A stretch of 64,000 nucleotides of DNA from Candidatus Thiodiazotropha endoloripes (GCA_001709035.1 LVKA01000008.1:1157008-1221007); one strand, 5' to 3'; numbered from the stretch's first letter, positions 17,407 to 26,546 are shown. Notes: generated by a model not told the origin, from the sequence alone. Translations and numbers: made by a program.

Positions 17407-19126
17407 TCAACAATCCTCTGCCCTGAGCAAACCCTACTCGGTAGCAATAACCGGTTCAGGCGGAAGTGGTGCGGTGACTGCTGGCCGTATTCTGCTCGAG
17501 GCGGCGGCACATTGTGGTTATCAGGGCTTGATGACCCGTTCCGCAGGTCCTCAGATCCGTGGTGGCGAATCGGCGGCGATGGTCAGGTTCAGTACCACCC
17601 CGGTGGAGTGTATGGGGGATGAATACGATCTTCTGGTGGCGCTTGACTGGTTGAATATCGAACGCTTTGCCGATGAGATCCTGCTGTCAAACAAAAGCCT
17701 GATACTTTGTGATCCCAAGGCGGGCGAGGTTCCGGCCCTGCTGCGCAGCAATGGCGCAGAAATCCGCGAAATACCCTTTAAGACCTTCGCCTCCGGCCTG
17801 CCGGATGGGCGCATCAATATGGTGGCGTTGGGTGCGGCGGCGGTGGTCTGTGGTCTGCCCCTCGATGCCATGGAAAACAGTGTCCGCCAGGTACTGCAAA
17901 GCAAGTCCCCTGAGGTGATCGAGAGTGCTTTGCGAGCGCTTGAGCTGGGCTACAATCATGACCGGCGTCCACAGATCAAACAACCACCTCCAGGCAAGCA
18001 GGAAGACCGTTGGAGTATCACCGGCAACCAGGCCTGCGGCCTCGGCGCCCTGCGTGGCGGCATCAGATTTGTCGCCGCTTATCCGATCACCCCGGCCAGC
18101 GAAATCCTTGAATGGTTGGCGCCAAGACTTGAGCAGGTCGGAGGAGCGCTGCTGCAGGCCGAGGATGAGCTTGCCTCGATCAACATGATCATCGGCTCCT
18201 CCTTTGGCGGTGTGCCCTCCCTGACGGCTACCTCAGGGCCGGGACTCAGCCTGATGGTGGAGGGATTGGGTTTGGCGCTGGTCAGTGAAACCCCGGTGAC
18301 GGTGGTCAATGTGATGCGTGGCGGGCCCTCCACCGGTATCCCCACCAAGTCCGAACAGTCTGATCTGAATATCGCAGTCTACGGTCTGCATGGTGATGCC
18401 CCGCATCTGGTATTCGCACCGCTCTCCATCCGCGATGCCATCTTCACCACCCAATGGGCGGTGCAACTGGCTGAGCACCTGCAGACGGTTTCGCTGGTGC
18501 TCTCCGATCAATCCCTCGGTCAGTCCCAGGCCATCATAAAAGCCTCAGAGGAGGTTGAACTGCCACTGCAAAGGTCGGTGACAAATGATCCTGGTGAAGA
18601 CTATCGACGCTACCAGATCGTGGCGGAAAACATCTCACCAATGAGCCTGCCGGGAACACCCGACGGTATGTATACCGCTGACGGACTGGAACATAACGAC
18701 CGGGGAACCCCCTCCAGCATGGCCAGTGATCATCGTGAACAGCTCAATAAACGGCTGCAGAAACTGAAGCAGTTTGATTACGGCGACTACTGGGCTGAGG
18801 TATCCGGCGACGGTGATACCTGTCTGATTACCTGGGGTTCCAGTACTGGTGCAGTGAAAGAGGCAGCGGATCATCTGAACCATGCAGGTAGCAAGGTCAG
18901 AGTGATCGCACTACGTCTGCTGGCGCCGCTGCAGCGGGATAAGATCCTTCAACTGATCGACGGCACCGCCAAGGTCCTGGTGGTGGAACAGAATCACGGT
19001 GGTCAACTGTTTCACTATCTGCAGTCGGAGTCGGTACTTCCGGGGAGAGCTCAATCACTGGCCCAGCCCGGTCCGTTGCCACTACGGCCAGGAAGAATCA
19101 TCCGCGCCTACCAGGCCCTGGATTGA
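17399..19126 (+). CDS. korA: 2-oxoacid:ferredoxin oxidoreductase, fused gamma-alpha subunit
   Basis: KorA with KorB converts 2-oxoacids (probably 2-oxoglutarate) and CoA to acyl-CoA, CO2 and reduced ferredoxin, or runs in reverse. The 575-residue protein has an N-terminal gamma domain (about 15-190, GSGGSGAVTAGRILLEAA, RSAGPQIRGGES). The alpha domain from about 205 contains AAYPITPASEI, the ATSGPGLSLM segment and GIPTKSEQSDL. The C-terminal part ends with the typical VVEQNHGGQL region. ATG 17399 overlaps the upstream stop. Its beta partner is not adjacent but 21.5 kb downstream in the same orientation. Confidence 0.93.
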   Translation: MNDQQSSALSKPYSVAITGSGGSGAVTAGRILLEAAAHCGYQGLMTRSAGPQIRGGESAAMVRFSTTPVECMGDEYDLLVALDWLNIERFADEILLSNKSLILCDPKAGEVPALLRSNGAEIREIPFKTFASGLPDGRINMVALGAAAVVCGLPLDAMENSVRQVLQSKSPEVIESALRALELGYNHDRRPQIKQPPPGKQEDRWSITGNQACGLGALRGGIRFVAAYPITPASEILEWLAPRLEQVGGALLQAEDELASINMIIGSSFGGVPSLTATSGPGLSLMVEGLGLALVSETPVTVVNVMRGGPSTGIPTKSEQSDLNIAVYGLHGDAPHLVFAPLSIRDAIFTTQWAVQLAEHLQTVSLVLSDQSLGQSQAIIKASEEVELPLQRSVTNDPGEDYRRYQIVAENISPMSLPGTPDGMYTADGLEHNDRGTPSSMASDHREQLNKRLQKLKQFDYGDYWAEVSGDGDTCLITWGSSTGAVKEAADHLNHAGSKVRVIALRLLAPLQRDKILQLIDGTAKVLVVEQNHGGQLFHYLQSESVLPGRAQSLAQPGPLPLRPGRIIRAYQALD

Positions 19127-19492
19127 TTATTTCGCCGCTTCCCACAACTCGATTGGATTGCCCTCAGGGTCCCGGAGTCTGGCAAATCGGCCGTTCGGGT
19201 AATGGGTTTCGTCCACGCTGACCTCAATGCCATGGCGGCGCAGTTGAGCAACCATGCTGTCCAGATCATCCACCCGAAAGTTGATCATCCACTGTTTTGA
19301 CGGATCACCAAAATAGTCTGTCTCTTTTTCAAATGGAGCAAACACGGTCGGGCCAGTCTGCTGTATCCAGGGAGATTGGTCGTAGTCGGTCGGAACTTGA
19401 GCAACACCCAGGTGCTGTTCATACCAGGATGAGAGTTTTGCGGGATCCTCGGCGCGAAAAAAAAGCCCGCCAATGCCTGTTACCTTTTCCAT
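19127..19492 (-). CDS. VOC (glyoxalase/bleomycin-resistance) family protein
   Basis: The 121-residue single-domain VOC protein begins MEKVTGIGGLFFRAEDPAKLSSWY. It contains a WMINFRVDDLDSMVAQLRRHG strand-helix unit and the closing RDPEGNPIELWE metal-ligand motif. Members bind a divalent metal and act on varied substrates or confer drug binding; nothing here fixes the substrate. Its stop codon directly abuts the korA stop (convergent), so it marks the left edge of the accessory block. Confidence 0.88.
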   Translation of the reverse strand: MEKVTGIGGLFFRAEDPAKLSSWYEQHLGVAQVPTDYDQSPWIQQTGPTVFAPFEKETDYFGDPSKQWMINFRVDDLDSMVAQLRRHGIEVSVDETHYPNGRFARLRDPEGNPIELWEAAK

Positions 19493-19544
19493 GCGATATG
19501 CCCTTAACCTGTCATACAGAGAATGTTCATAGCAGCGAAAAGGA

Positions 19545-20933
19545 TCAACCGCCCTTGATCTCTTTGATTGCGTTTAAACCCAGCGAGAGCGTGCCCGCAA
19601 GGAGTACCAGGATTGCCATCAGCTGATACTCAGGGTTAACAAATCGGATCATTACAAAGATCGATGCACCCAGCAGCACAACCACCAGCAAGGTGACGTT
19701 GGTGAGTATCGGAGTCCAGCCAGTGACCTTTTCAACAGGAAACGGGATTGTCGCGAGAGATGGGTAGGATGCACCGGGCTTATGGATGCTGAGTGGTACA
19801 GGTTTCGATGTTGTAGTATTTGTTTGTTCTGTTTCATCCTGAATCTGTTCAATGATGCGCTCATCCCGGGCTATGGCAGAACGAAAGGAGAGATAGGGGC
19901 CGAATCGATTCTGATAGCCGACCATTCGATGGCTCATGCCACCCTGTTTCAGCTTGTCGGCGGTGCTGAAAAACATCTGATGAAGCGGGAATAGTGAGGA
20001 GAACAGCTTTGTTACACCGCTGAGCATTTCGATCATGCCGCCAGCGGAAGATTGATGAATGAAGTTGTATTCAACGGTTTTATTGGTGGTTGGTTTTTCC
20101 GCGATGGAATCAAAGTGGCTGGTAATATCGTATGGATTGTTCAACAGCGCATCGCCGGGATTACCACAGTGCTCGAAATTAAGAAACCGGGGCGGCACCT
20201 TGGGTACGATGTCATCAGCGATTCTGCTCTGATAGGTGACATCTCCCAGGGTGAGTCTGTCGTGATCCTGTGGCTGGATGCCAGCCGGTGTCTGGTTGTA
20301 TTCGGCAGCAAAACCGGACGAGCCGGCCCTTGGGGCGCCGAATGTAAGTACCGCTTCTACTCTATTGAGTTGCTGTTCGGCCAATGCTTTTGCGGCAATC
20401 ACACCCATGGCGCCACCCAGTGAGTGGCCAGTGATGACAATGGAAGAGGTGGATGCAGAGACCTGCCTGTACCATTCGAACACCCTGTTTTGCATACCTG
20501 ACCAAGCGTCATGAAAACCGGAATGGAGCTGCTCATTGGTTTTGAAAAAACGAAAATTGGTATCCCAATCATAAGCATCATCGGATCCACGGAATACCAG
20601 CCAGGCCCGTTGTTGAAAAACAAAGCCCATGCCGACTTTTGAGAAAAGTGCCGTGCGGGCAGGGAGGCCTTTGCCAAACTCAGTAGTAAAACCTTGAAAA
20701 GTGTCAGCGCCTTCAAGTTCCAATAGACGTCTCAGTCCTTCCAGGTTATAGCGATAGATCAGAGCGGAGAGGCCTGCACAAAAACATTGGAGCTCTCTCA
20801 ATACCTGGTTACGATCTCCTCGAGTATCGACAGAGGGAGGGGTTGGTGCGATGCCCCCGCAATTAAGTATTGCGAGTTTCGGTGATGGAGGCGGTTTGCT
20901 GCTCTGTGTGGATTGAGCGGACTCGATCAGCAT
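19545..20933 (-). CDS. Class-3 lipase family protein with C-terminal membrane hairpin
   Basis: The 462-residue alpha/beta hydrolase of the Lipase_3 type has WLVFRGSDDAYDWDTNF (the oxyanion-side region), the nucleophile elbow GHSLGG at 169-174 (Ser171) and LTFGAPRAG after it. An HxxxY-like SHFDSIAE region follows further down. No signal peptide is seen. Residues about 405-455 form two hydrophobic segments (LLVVVLLGASIFVMIRF and LMAILVLLAGTLSLGL), so it is probably anchored to the inner membrane with the catalytic domain in the cytosol. The gap to the VOC gene is only 52 bp. The substrate is unknown. Confidence 0.82.
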   Translation of the reverse strand: MLIESAQSTQSSKPPPSPKLAILNCGGIAPTPPSVDTRGDRNQVLRELQCFCAGLSALIYRYNLEGLRRLLELEGADTFQGFTTEFGKGLPARTALFSKVGMGFVFQQRAWLVFRGSDDAYDWDTNFRFFKTNEQLHSGFHDAWSGMQNRVFEWYRQVSASTSSIVITGHSLGGAMGVIAAKALAEQQLNRVEAVLTFGAPRAGSSGFAAEYNQTPAGIQPQDHDRLTLGDVTYQSRIADDIVPKVPPRFLNFEHCGNPGDALLNNPYDITSHFDSIAEKPTTNKTVEYNFIHQSSAGGMIEMLSGVTKLFSSLFPLHQMFFSTADKLKQGGMSHRMVGYQNRFGPYLSFRSAIARDERIIEQIQDETEQTNTTTSKPVPLSIHKPGASYPSLATIPFPVEKVTGWTPILTNVTLLVVVLLGASIFVMIRFVNPEYQLMAILVLLAGTLSLGLNAIKEIKGG

Positions 20934-21227
20934 GAAGATATCCTTTGCTTCAATAGGTGAATGATTTACTCCATCAGCTTAATAACTATAGATGATATTT
21001 ATACTCGCGAGATCAATAACCTTATAAAACCTGGCTGTATGGGAGTCAAAGAATAGGTCGAAGTAGTCGTATTGGGAATGAGCTACAAAGCATCACTTCC
21101 ACAGCGCCTCGCATAAGTTTGTTACTCATCGTCATCCCGGCGAAACTCGGAATCAAGGTACCCCACAACCATCAATGACACACTTCGGGTAATCTACTTG
21201 CTCAACAGATTCACTATTAGGTATCTG

Positions 21228-21545
21228 TTATGTCAAGCAAGCGATCACCAAAGGCAGTGATGAAGAGAATACCAACAAATGCATCATTGCTGCAGGCGCA
21301 AATGAGGAAGCGTGAAAAAACTGGGAACTTAGCCTGAATCGACGAATATCAGAGAGAGCAGATTTGATACTGTTGTGAAAGAAAACCCCAAATAGAGCCG
21401 CGATCTGCAGCTCAATCATCAACATGAAAATCTCCAAACCGACGGCATCGATAAAAACAGCCAGCCCAACCGTCTCCGGATTGAGTATGAGGAAAACAAC
21501 CACGAAGAGTGTGAGAACTTTCCAGATTGTGGGTTTTATCTTCAT
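21228..21545 (-). CDS. Small hypothetical membrane protein
   Basis: The 105-residue product begins MKIKPTIWKVLTLFVVVFLI. It has a first helix (8-22), a second strongly hydrophobic stretch containing GLAVFIDAVGLEIFMLMIELQ, a polar middle and a third hydrophobic C-terminal segment. No family is recognised. It stands alone, with gene-free DNA on both sides (20934-21227 and 21546-21893). Its hydrophobic pattern and ATG support a real gene, but codon evidence is thin. Confidence 0.55.
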   Translation of the reverse strand: MKIKPTIWKVLTLFVVVFLILNPETVGLAVFIDAVGLEIFMLMIELQIAALFGVFFHNSIKSALSDIRRFRLSSQFFHASSFAPAAMMHLLVFSSSLPLVIACLT

Positions 21546-21744
21546 CGTTTCATTTTGATCTTTGCCTTGGTGCCGGGGAGTTTTATTTCACATTGGTTAA
21601 CCCCGGCAAATTGATCCCTGACGGCCAGAAGGCTCCATTTATCGCCCAGGCTAACCATAGCCGAGTCGACAGGACAGACTGAGCGCTTGGTGGTGCGACG
21701 GCATGTGTCGGATTTGACCGCGGCCTAAACCTAGCCTGGTATTT

Positions 21745-21803
21745 ACTAACTTGCAATTAACAAGTTAGTACACTAGGATTAAGTTACTTGCAAAATACAA
21801 GTA
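21745..21803 (+). promoter_or_regulatory. Pair of palindromic operator-like sites upstream of the SDR gene
   Basis: Site 1 (21745-21769) has perfect 9-bp arms ACTAACTTG/CAAGTTAGT around 7 bp. Site 2 (21785-21803) has 6-bp arms TACTTG/CAAGTA around CAAAATA. Both share the ACTTG-N7-CAAGT core, with centres 37 bp apart, upstream of the gene starting at 21894. The layout suggests a dimeric winged-helix regulator (HxlR or MarR type), but no regulator gene is in the window. Confidence 0.6.
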
Positions 21804-21893
21804 TGTATTTTAATCGTTTTCAGTGCAGCGTGATCCTTACTGACAACTGATTATGTCAATACTCAGAAGGTTTCCTCGAGTCAGGAGCATGGT

Positions 21894-22697
21894 ATGGAAC
21901 CAATTGAAAAGGCGACTGTTTTAGTGACTGGTGCTTCAAAGGGAATTGGCCTTTCAATCGCTGAGGCGTTCGCTGCACATGGACATGACCTGGTACTGAT
22001 CGCCCGCGGAGAGAAAGCGCTGCAGCGCGTGGCGGATAGAATCGAGGCGGAGTCCGGAGTGGAGGTTAGGGTGATCAGTGGCGATTTAACTGAAGCGGGT
22101 GTACCCCAGAAGCTCTACAAGCAATTGGAACAGTCCGGTAAGCCCATAGATATTCTGGTCAACAATGCCGGAGTAGGGATGAGTGGTCTGTTTCTTGAGG
22201 GCGATTACTCAAAGCTGAGCAGTATGTTACAACTCAATATGCTGGCATTGACTCAACTGACACATCTGTTTCTACCTCAGATGCTGAACCGCAAGCGTGG
22301 TCGGATACTCAATGTTGGATCACTGGTCTCCTATTTTACTGGGGGACCGAACTGGGCGGCCTATGTGGCAAGTAAACACTATGTGCGTGCCTTGAGTACA
22401 GGATTATCCAAGGAGTTGAAGGGTTCGGGTGTGGCCGTGACTTTGCTCTCGCCTGGGGCAACAGCCACCGATTTTGTAAAGAGTGCTGATACAAAGGATA
22501 TGTTGGCCTATCAGGTACCCATTGGGCCATCGCCAGAACAGATCGCCAAGCTTGCCTATCATGCCTGTCAGACCGGAAAGAAGTCGGTAATACCAGGAGT
22601 GTTCAACAAAATACTTGCCTTTATGGGTGAGTTGCATCCTCGGAACATCGCTTTTGAAGTATTTGGTTTCCTGTCAAACAAAAAAGGTAGTCAATAG
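21894..22697 (+). CDS. Short-chain dehydrogenase/reductase (SDR)
   Basis: The 267-residue classical SDR has the cofactor motif VTGASKGIGLSIAEAF near residues 10-25, NNAG (in ILVNNAGVGMSG), a serine in NVGSLVSYF, and the catalytic YVASK. The C-terminal region is longer and hydrophobic as in DltE-like or 3-ketoacyl-type SDRs. NADP(H) use is plausible but not provable. It is the only plus-strand intact gene between korA and korB and sits directly behind the two palindromes described above, which probably control it. Confidence 0.88.
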   Translation: MEPIEKATVLVTGASKGIGLSIAEAFAAHGHDLVLIARGEKALQRVADRIEAESGVEVRVISGDLTEAGVPQKLYKQLEQSGKPIDILVNNAGVGMSGLFLEGDYSKLSSMLQLNMLALTQLTHLFLPQMLNRKRGRILNVGSLVSYFTGGPNWAAYVASKHYVRALSTGLSKELKGSGVAVTLLSPGATATDFVKSADTKDMLAYQVPIGPSPEQIAKLAYHACQTGKKSVIPGVFNKILAFMGELHPRNIAFEVFGFLSNKKGSQ

Positions 22698-22856
22698 GTA
22701 TATGTCTGATTGAACTTGGCAGACTGATGTACTCTGAAATTTTCAAGATAAATAGGTTAAAGCAATCTCCTATCCTGATGGCGGCTATGTATTCTTATTA
22801 ACCAACCCAAAAGTGGCCCTAACTATAAATAATAGTGCGTGAATGTAATTTACTTG

Positions 22857-23555
22857 TCAGCGGGTTGATGAATATTTGCTGTTCTCAAGTGCTGATGAAG
22901 TTTTACACCCGACTATCGCTGGCGCTTCGTGGATCAACTTGTCTCTCTCCAAGGCATCAATCATGAAAAGTGCAAAATCGATACGACGTGTGAGATTACT
23001 CTTCAGTATGGGATCGCCTACATGCCGACTCCAAACGGGTAGTCCCTGGCTTTCACCTTCCTCAAGGTCGCTACCGCGAACAACTGTCCACTGGGTATTG
23101 CTCTCAAATACTCTTCTGCAGGCTTCAATCTGATCATCCAACTCAACAATTCGAATCAGTCTGGCGAGTTTACCCACCACAGTGACCATTGTCTTGAATA
23201 TCCAGGAGTAGACGTCTTTCCCATCCCGACTGATGTGCCAGCCACAGGAAAAGATCAGTCGGGCCTGAGGTTCAGCAAAATCCAAAACAGCCTGTGCTGT
23301 ACCTGATGAGTACTGCTGTACACCCCAAGGTACAAGTACGGTCAGTACGCCGCCACATCCGGAAACTGCCTGCTTAATCACATCACGATTATTTGTAGCA
23401 CCAGGAATGATGGTTATTTTATCCTTAAAATCAGACAGCTTGCCGACACTCTGTTGTCTACAGACAGCAACTACCTGATATCCTCGATCCAAGGCATGCT
23501 GAACCATGTATCGACCAAGCTTACCGGACGCTCCAATGATACAGACTTTTTCCAA
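22857..23555 (-). CDS. NAD(P)-binding (NmrA-like/atypical SDR) protein
   Basis: The Rossmann-fold protein of 232 residues has IIGASGKLGRYMVQHALDRG as dinucleotide loop, then VVAVCRQQ and an extended substrate region without the YxxxK of classical SDRs. The start is set at TTG 23555 because AGGAG lies 7 nt before it and translation then begins directly at EKVCIIGASG. A TTG 12 codons upstream lacks a ribosome site. It is convergent with the SDR gene at 21894-22697. Substrate and direction are unknown. Confidence 0.78.
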   Translation of the reverse strand: MEKVCIIGASGKLGRYMVQHALDRGYQVVAVCRQQSVGKLSDFKDKITIIPGATNNRDVIKQAVSGCGGVLTVLVPWGVQQYSSGTAQAVLDFAEPQARLIFSCGWHISRDGKDVYSWIFKTMVTVVGKLARLIRIVELDDQIEACRRVFESNTQWTVVRGSDLEEGESQGLPVWSRHVGDPILKSNLTRRIDFALFMIDALERDKLIHEAPAIVGCKTSSALENSKYSSTR

Positions 23556-23763
23556 GTTCACTCTCCTGGCGATTGAAAGGATAAAAAGCAAGACCGCTAA
23601 AATAGGCTAAGGTAATCTCAATTGCATTGAGAAAAGATCGACCAATCTCAAAATTGGTCCTTAAGACTTATTCCGGTGTTAAAGTCACTCGGTAATGGTG
23701 ATTAGCCTCTTAACGTAAGGCGTCGCCGTGTTAGGTGACAAAAAGCACCAACAATTCAATAAG

Positions 23764-24045
23764 TTAATCAACAACTTTGACGTCTTTCCAGAAAGCCACC
23801 ATACCCTCAATGTTTTTAGCCGCATCTGAGGCCTTAGGGTAGTACCAGGCTGCATCAACATTCTCTTCACCATTGACTGAGAGTGAATAGTAGTGCGCTA
23901 CTCCTTTCCATGGGCAAACTGATGTTGTGCCACTTTCTTTTAAATAGTGCTGCACTACCGTGTTGGCGGGAAAGTAGTGATTAGCCTCTACAACGACAGT
24001 CTCGTTACTCTCTGCGATAATCTCACCATTCCAAATCGCTTTCAT
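23764..24045 (-). CDS. DUF427 domain protein
   Basis: The 93-residue protein begins MKAIWNGEIIAESNETVVVE and contains the family hallmarks NHYFP, CPWKGVAHYYSL and an AAWYYPKA strand. DUF427 proteins are small cytoplasmic beta-rich proteins of unknown biochemical role, found widely in bacteria and fungi. A GGAGAA ribosome site precedes the ATG. No operon partner is evident. Confidence 0.92.
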   Translation of the reverse strand: MKAIWNGEIIAESNETVVVEANHYFPANTVVQHYLKESGTTSVCPWKGVAHYYSLSVNGEENVDAAWYYPKASDAAKNIEGMVAFWKDVKVVD

Positions 24046-24136
24046 GGCTGTTCTCCTTAAGCGTACTGTTTGACCCAGAGCTCTTTCAACCTCTCAGGGT
24101 AAAACGGATAGGAGTATGTTGTTCGATAGTCTTATA

Positions 24137-24382
24137 CTAAGGTCTAGCGTCAGACTCCTGCTTTTTCAATAGAGTCCTGCCAGCCAAATACAATCCCAAG
24201 CCGGGGAACAGAAGTAAAGCGGTAAAAGCTCCATTTTTAAGCTGCTTTTGATCGAGGAGCTGGAATTGGTCGATTCCAAAATGAATTTGTATATTTGATG
24301 TCACGATTAACAGGATACCTACAGCGCACCATGATAGGCCAAAAATAGTGAGCGCCTTTGCTAATTTGGTAACATTTTTCAT
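24137..24382 (-). CDS. Small hypothetical membrane protein (two helices)
   Basis: The 81-residue product has two hydrophobic segments, about 11-30 (ALTIFGLSWCAVGILLIVTS) and 52-68, separated by a polar GIDQFQLLDQKQLKNG loop, with a short charged tail. AGGATG lies upstream of the ATG. It sits 23 bp downstream of another small membrane gene on the same strand, so the two are probably co-transcribed. No family is recognised. Confidence 0.55.
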   Translation of the reverse strand: MKNVTKLAKALTIFGLSWCAVGILLIVTSNIQIHFGIDQFQLLDQKQLKNGAFTALLLFPGLGLYLAGRTLLKKQESDARP

Positions 24383-24405
24383 GAATGTATAACATCCTGA
24401 TGAGA

Positions 24406-24654
24406 TTATTTTCGGTCTATTTCAGAGTTATCAGATTTAAAACTGGGTAAATCGGCTTTGCCAATAACAGTAAGCACGATACCAACACAGATGAAAAAAA
24501 ATGTCGATGCCATAAAACTGGCGGATACGGGATCATCCTTACCCACACTCTCAACTTGAAAATAGAGCATTACACCTGATGCAATAGCCAGTAGAAAACT
24601 GATTCCCGCCGAAATGAGAGAGAATTTCTGAAATACACCTTTCTTTTTAGTCAT
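24406..24654 (-). CDS. Small hypothetical membrane protein
   Basis: The 82-residue product begins MTKKKGVFQKFSLISAG and has two hydrophobic segments (about 12-32 and 46-64) and a hydrophilic C-terminus. An AGGTAGC stands before the start. It forms a pair with the gene at 24137-24382. The overall pattern resembles small inner-membrane proteins, with no recognisable domain. Confidence 0.55.
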   Translation of the reverse strand: MTKKKGVFQKFSLISAGISFLLAIASGVMLYFQVESVGKDDPVSASFMASTFFFICVGIVLTVIGKADLPSFKSDNSEIDRK

Positions 24655-25210
24655 GTCATTTATGCTACCTGGTTATAGTAATAGGCTTTATTAACAGGAA
24701 TCATGTCAGAATCCTATGTTTTTTCCAATCACTAATGTATTTGATCAATTGCACCCATAACGCGCATACAAAATCACAGTGAGATCATGGTATTTACTTG
24801 TAAGATGAGTAGGATAGGCTATCTCGTCAGTTGTTGCTTACTCTCTGATGGATAGAGTCGGGGAGAGGGTCGGAGTGTGTCCTCAGCACCCATTACCCCG
24901 CCCCTCTCTATAAGGGGAGCGGTTTTAGGCTTGGTAGTTGTGGTGCTGTCAAACGAAATACCAGGGTCTGGGGCGTGAGATTAGAGATTCTCCACCAGAT
25001 CGGATTTTGCCTTCTGGCTGAGGAATAGTTCGAACGCGTCGTAGTGTTCGACTCCCGTCTTTGGGGTCTCGTCTTGCCTGATAGTCGTCAATACCGATCT
25101 CTGACTGTATAAATAGATTCCAGCCGGGTTCTGGAAAACAAGCAACACATTCAGAATATAATGTTTAGCTCAGCTATGCACATCCTCTTTCCTTGATTGT
25201 ACTAGCAGCT
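24655..25210. other. Gene-poor stretch with one possible coding remnant
   Basis: No intact gene is supported. On the minus strand, 24981-25148 reads as a 55-codon open frame ending SQKAKSDLVENL with protein-like composition, closed upstream by a stop. It could be the 3' end of a lost gene. A GC-rich inverted repeat CCGCCCCTC/GAGGGGCGG-like hairpin lies near 24898-24922. Confidence 0.35.
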
Positions 25211-25240
25211 GTATGAACGAGATCCGAACTCTCGTTATAC
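25211..25240. repeat. Hairpin with single extrahelical base
   Basis: Arms 25211-25222 and 25230-25240 pair completely except for an unpaired G at 25215 around a 7-nt loop, and an ATTTTT run follows on the plus side. It lies just beyond the 3' end of the split zinc-ribbon gene. It may be a weak terminator or a shortened attC-type site. Confidence 0.4.
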
Positions 25241-25276
25241 ATTTTTAGCTTCTTCATGAAAGTAATAAATCAAAAA

Positions 25277-25823
25277 CTATGACGTATCCGTTTTTGAGAG
25301 AATATTACTTACTGGAAGCTTAGCACCACACCAGAAGCAATTTTCTCTCCTGATTTTAGGCTCCTTGCCACATTCTGGACACGCTTTGAGGTTGTTACCA
25401 ACCTTTCCATCAGCGCTGCCATCTCTTAGGGCCTGTTAACACTAATCCAATATGCCCTGCTGGGTCTGTTTTTGTGTCCAGCAAGGCAGAATGAGTGTGG
25501 TGTAGCTCGGCTACATGAGCGAATGATAACGCCGCTGGGCGCAAAAACAGACCCAGCCCTTCAGGCACAACAGGGCCTATTGGATTAGTGTTAACAGGCC
25601 CTAAGTCAATCTCATGAATTTTCTTCTCTAATTGGCTTTCACTAATACCACTTTCCTCAAGGAGTTCCCAGATTGCTTGTGTTATTAAAACCAGATTGTC
25701 TATCTTCTTATCTATGTATCCAATATCCGTGGCATTCGAATGTGATTTGACCTGTGTTTGATTTGCAACAGATTTGGTACGCCCAATGTGATATTCCTGG
25801 AAGGTATCTCTTATCCAACTCAT
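25277..25823 (-). pseudogene. Zinc-ribbon protein gene split by a MITE
   Basis: From ATG 25823 (AAGGA 7 nt upstream) the frame runs MSWIRDTFQEYHIGRTK to KKIHEIDL and then enters a foldback element. Removing the 173-bp element and one TA copy restores an uninterrupted frame continuing RDGSADGKVGNN and a C-terminal CPEC...CFWC zinc ribbon, ending at 25277. The ancestral protein would be 123 residues. The present frame instead reads through the element and stops at 25410, losing the zinc ribbon. Function is unknown; the four-cysteine ribbon suggests nucleic-acid or protein binding. Confidence 0.8.
25429..25601. mobile_element. 173-bp foldback MITE with TA target-site duplication
   Basis: The ends are perfect inverted repeats (25429-25452 against 25578-25601; the match extends through the flanking TA and one more base). 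TA occurs at 25427-25428 and 25602-25603. A second internal inverted pair (25459-25474 with 25542-25557) and a central TGTAGC/GCTACA hairpin make the whole element fold back. It encodes no transposase. TA duplication is typical of IS630/Tc1-mariner-type transposases, which presumably moved it in trans. Confidence 0.85.
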
Positions 25824-25904
25824 GATTGTTCCTTTTAAAGATTGCGCCACACCCTGCGAGAGCTCGAAAGAGGCAGCGGGAAAAGTGTCTGCAACCGTAC
25901 TTTG

Positions 25905-26522
25905 TTATGTCCTTTCACTAAATGCCAACTTTAAACCAAGCGCAGCAAAGCTGCCAGCAATCATCTTTTGAATAGCTACGCTGACTTTCTCGGAACGTAA
26001 TACAAACTGACTAAAGCTACTAGCCAATACGCCATAGGTGATAAATACGCCAAGAGTCATAATCATGAATACAATACCAAGCGAAAGCATATCAAATAGT
26101 GGTTGTGATGCAGTTGGTGAAACGAATTGAGGTAAGAAAGCCAAAAAGAAAATTGACAGCTTAGGGTTAAAAATATTGATCAGAAAGCCTTTCATGGCTA
26201 TCTCAGCAACGCTTGTTTTGGGCTTGCTGTGGTCCAATGTTAGTCGAGAAGAGGAACGCCACATAGACCAAGCGAGATAAATTAAGTACAACGCGCCAGC
26301 ATATTTAATGACCTGAAATACTAGAGTGCTAGTATGAAAGATCGCAGCTAGACCAAATGCACTAGCGAACAGTGAAGGGATAATTCCGAATGTACAACCA
26401 ATAGAAGCAAATAAACTGGCACGCTTCCCAAGGAATAATCCAGTCGCAACAGTGTATAACACACCTGTTCCAGGTATAAGAACAACGACTAGGGACGTCA
26501 GTATAAACTCCAATGAGATCAT
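25905..26522 (-). CDS. LysE/RhtB-family exporter
   Basis: The 205-residue inner-membrane protein has about six helices. It begins MISLEFILTSLVVVLIPGTGVLY, with the PGTG-like family motif, and has GFLINIFNPKLSIFFLAFLPQF in the middle. Members export amino acids or related small molecules. The gene is AT-rich compared with the core genes. It ends in TAACAAAG, and an attC-like sequence (26547-26604) precedes it, so it may be an integron-type cassette. The substrate is unknown. Confidence 0.9.
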   Translation of the reverse strand: MISLEFILTSLVVVLIPGTGVLYTVATGLFLGKRASLFASIGCTFGIIPSLFASAFGLAAIFHTSTLVFQVIKYAGALYLIYLAWSMWRSSSRLTLDHSKPKTSVAEIAMKGFLINIFNPKLSIFFLAFLPQFVSPTASQPLFDMLSLGIVFMIMTLGVFITYGVLASSFSQFVLRSEKVSVAIQKMIAGSFAALGLKLAFSERT

Positions 26523-26546
26523 ATTGTTGTTCTCCTTTTATTTATA

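Noticed and set aside
25828..25907. Possible attC after the LysE gene (TAACAAAG...GGCGCAATC)
   Set aside because: Only the 5' box looks right; arms do not pair convincingly, and the 3' core lacks GTT.
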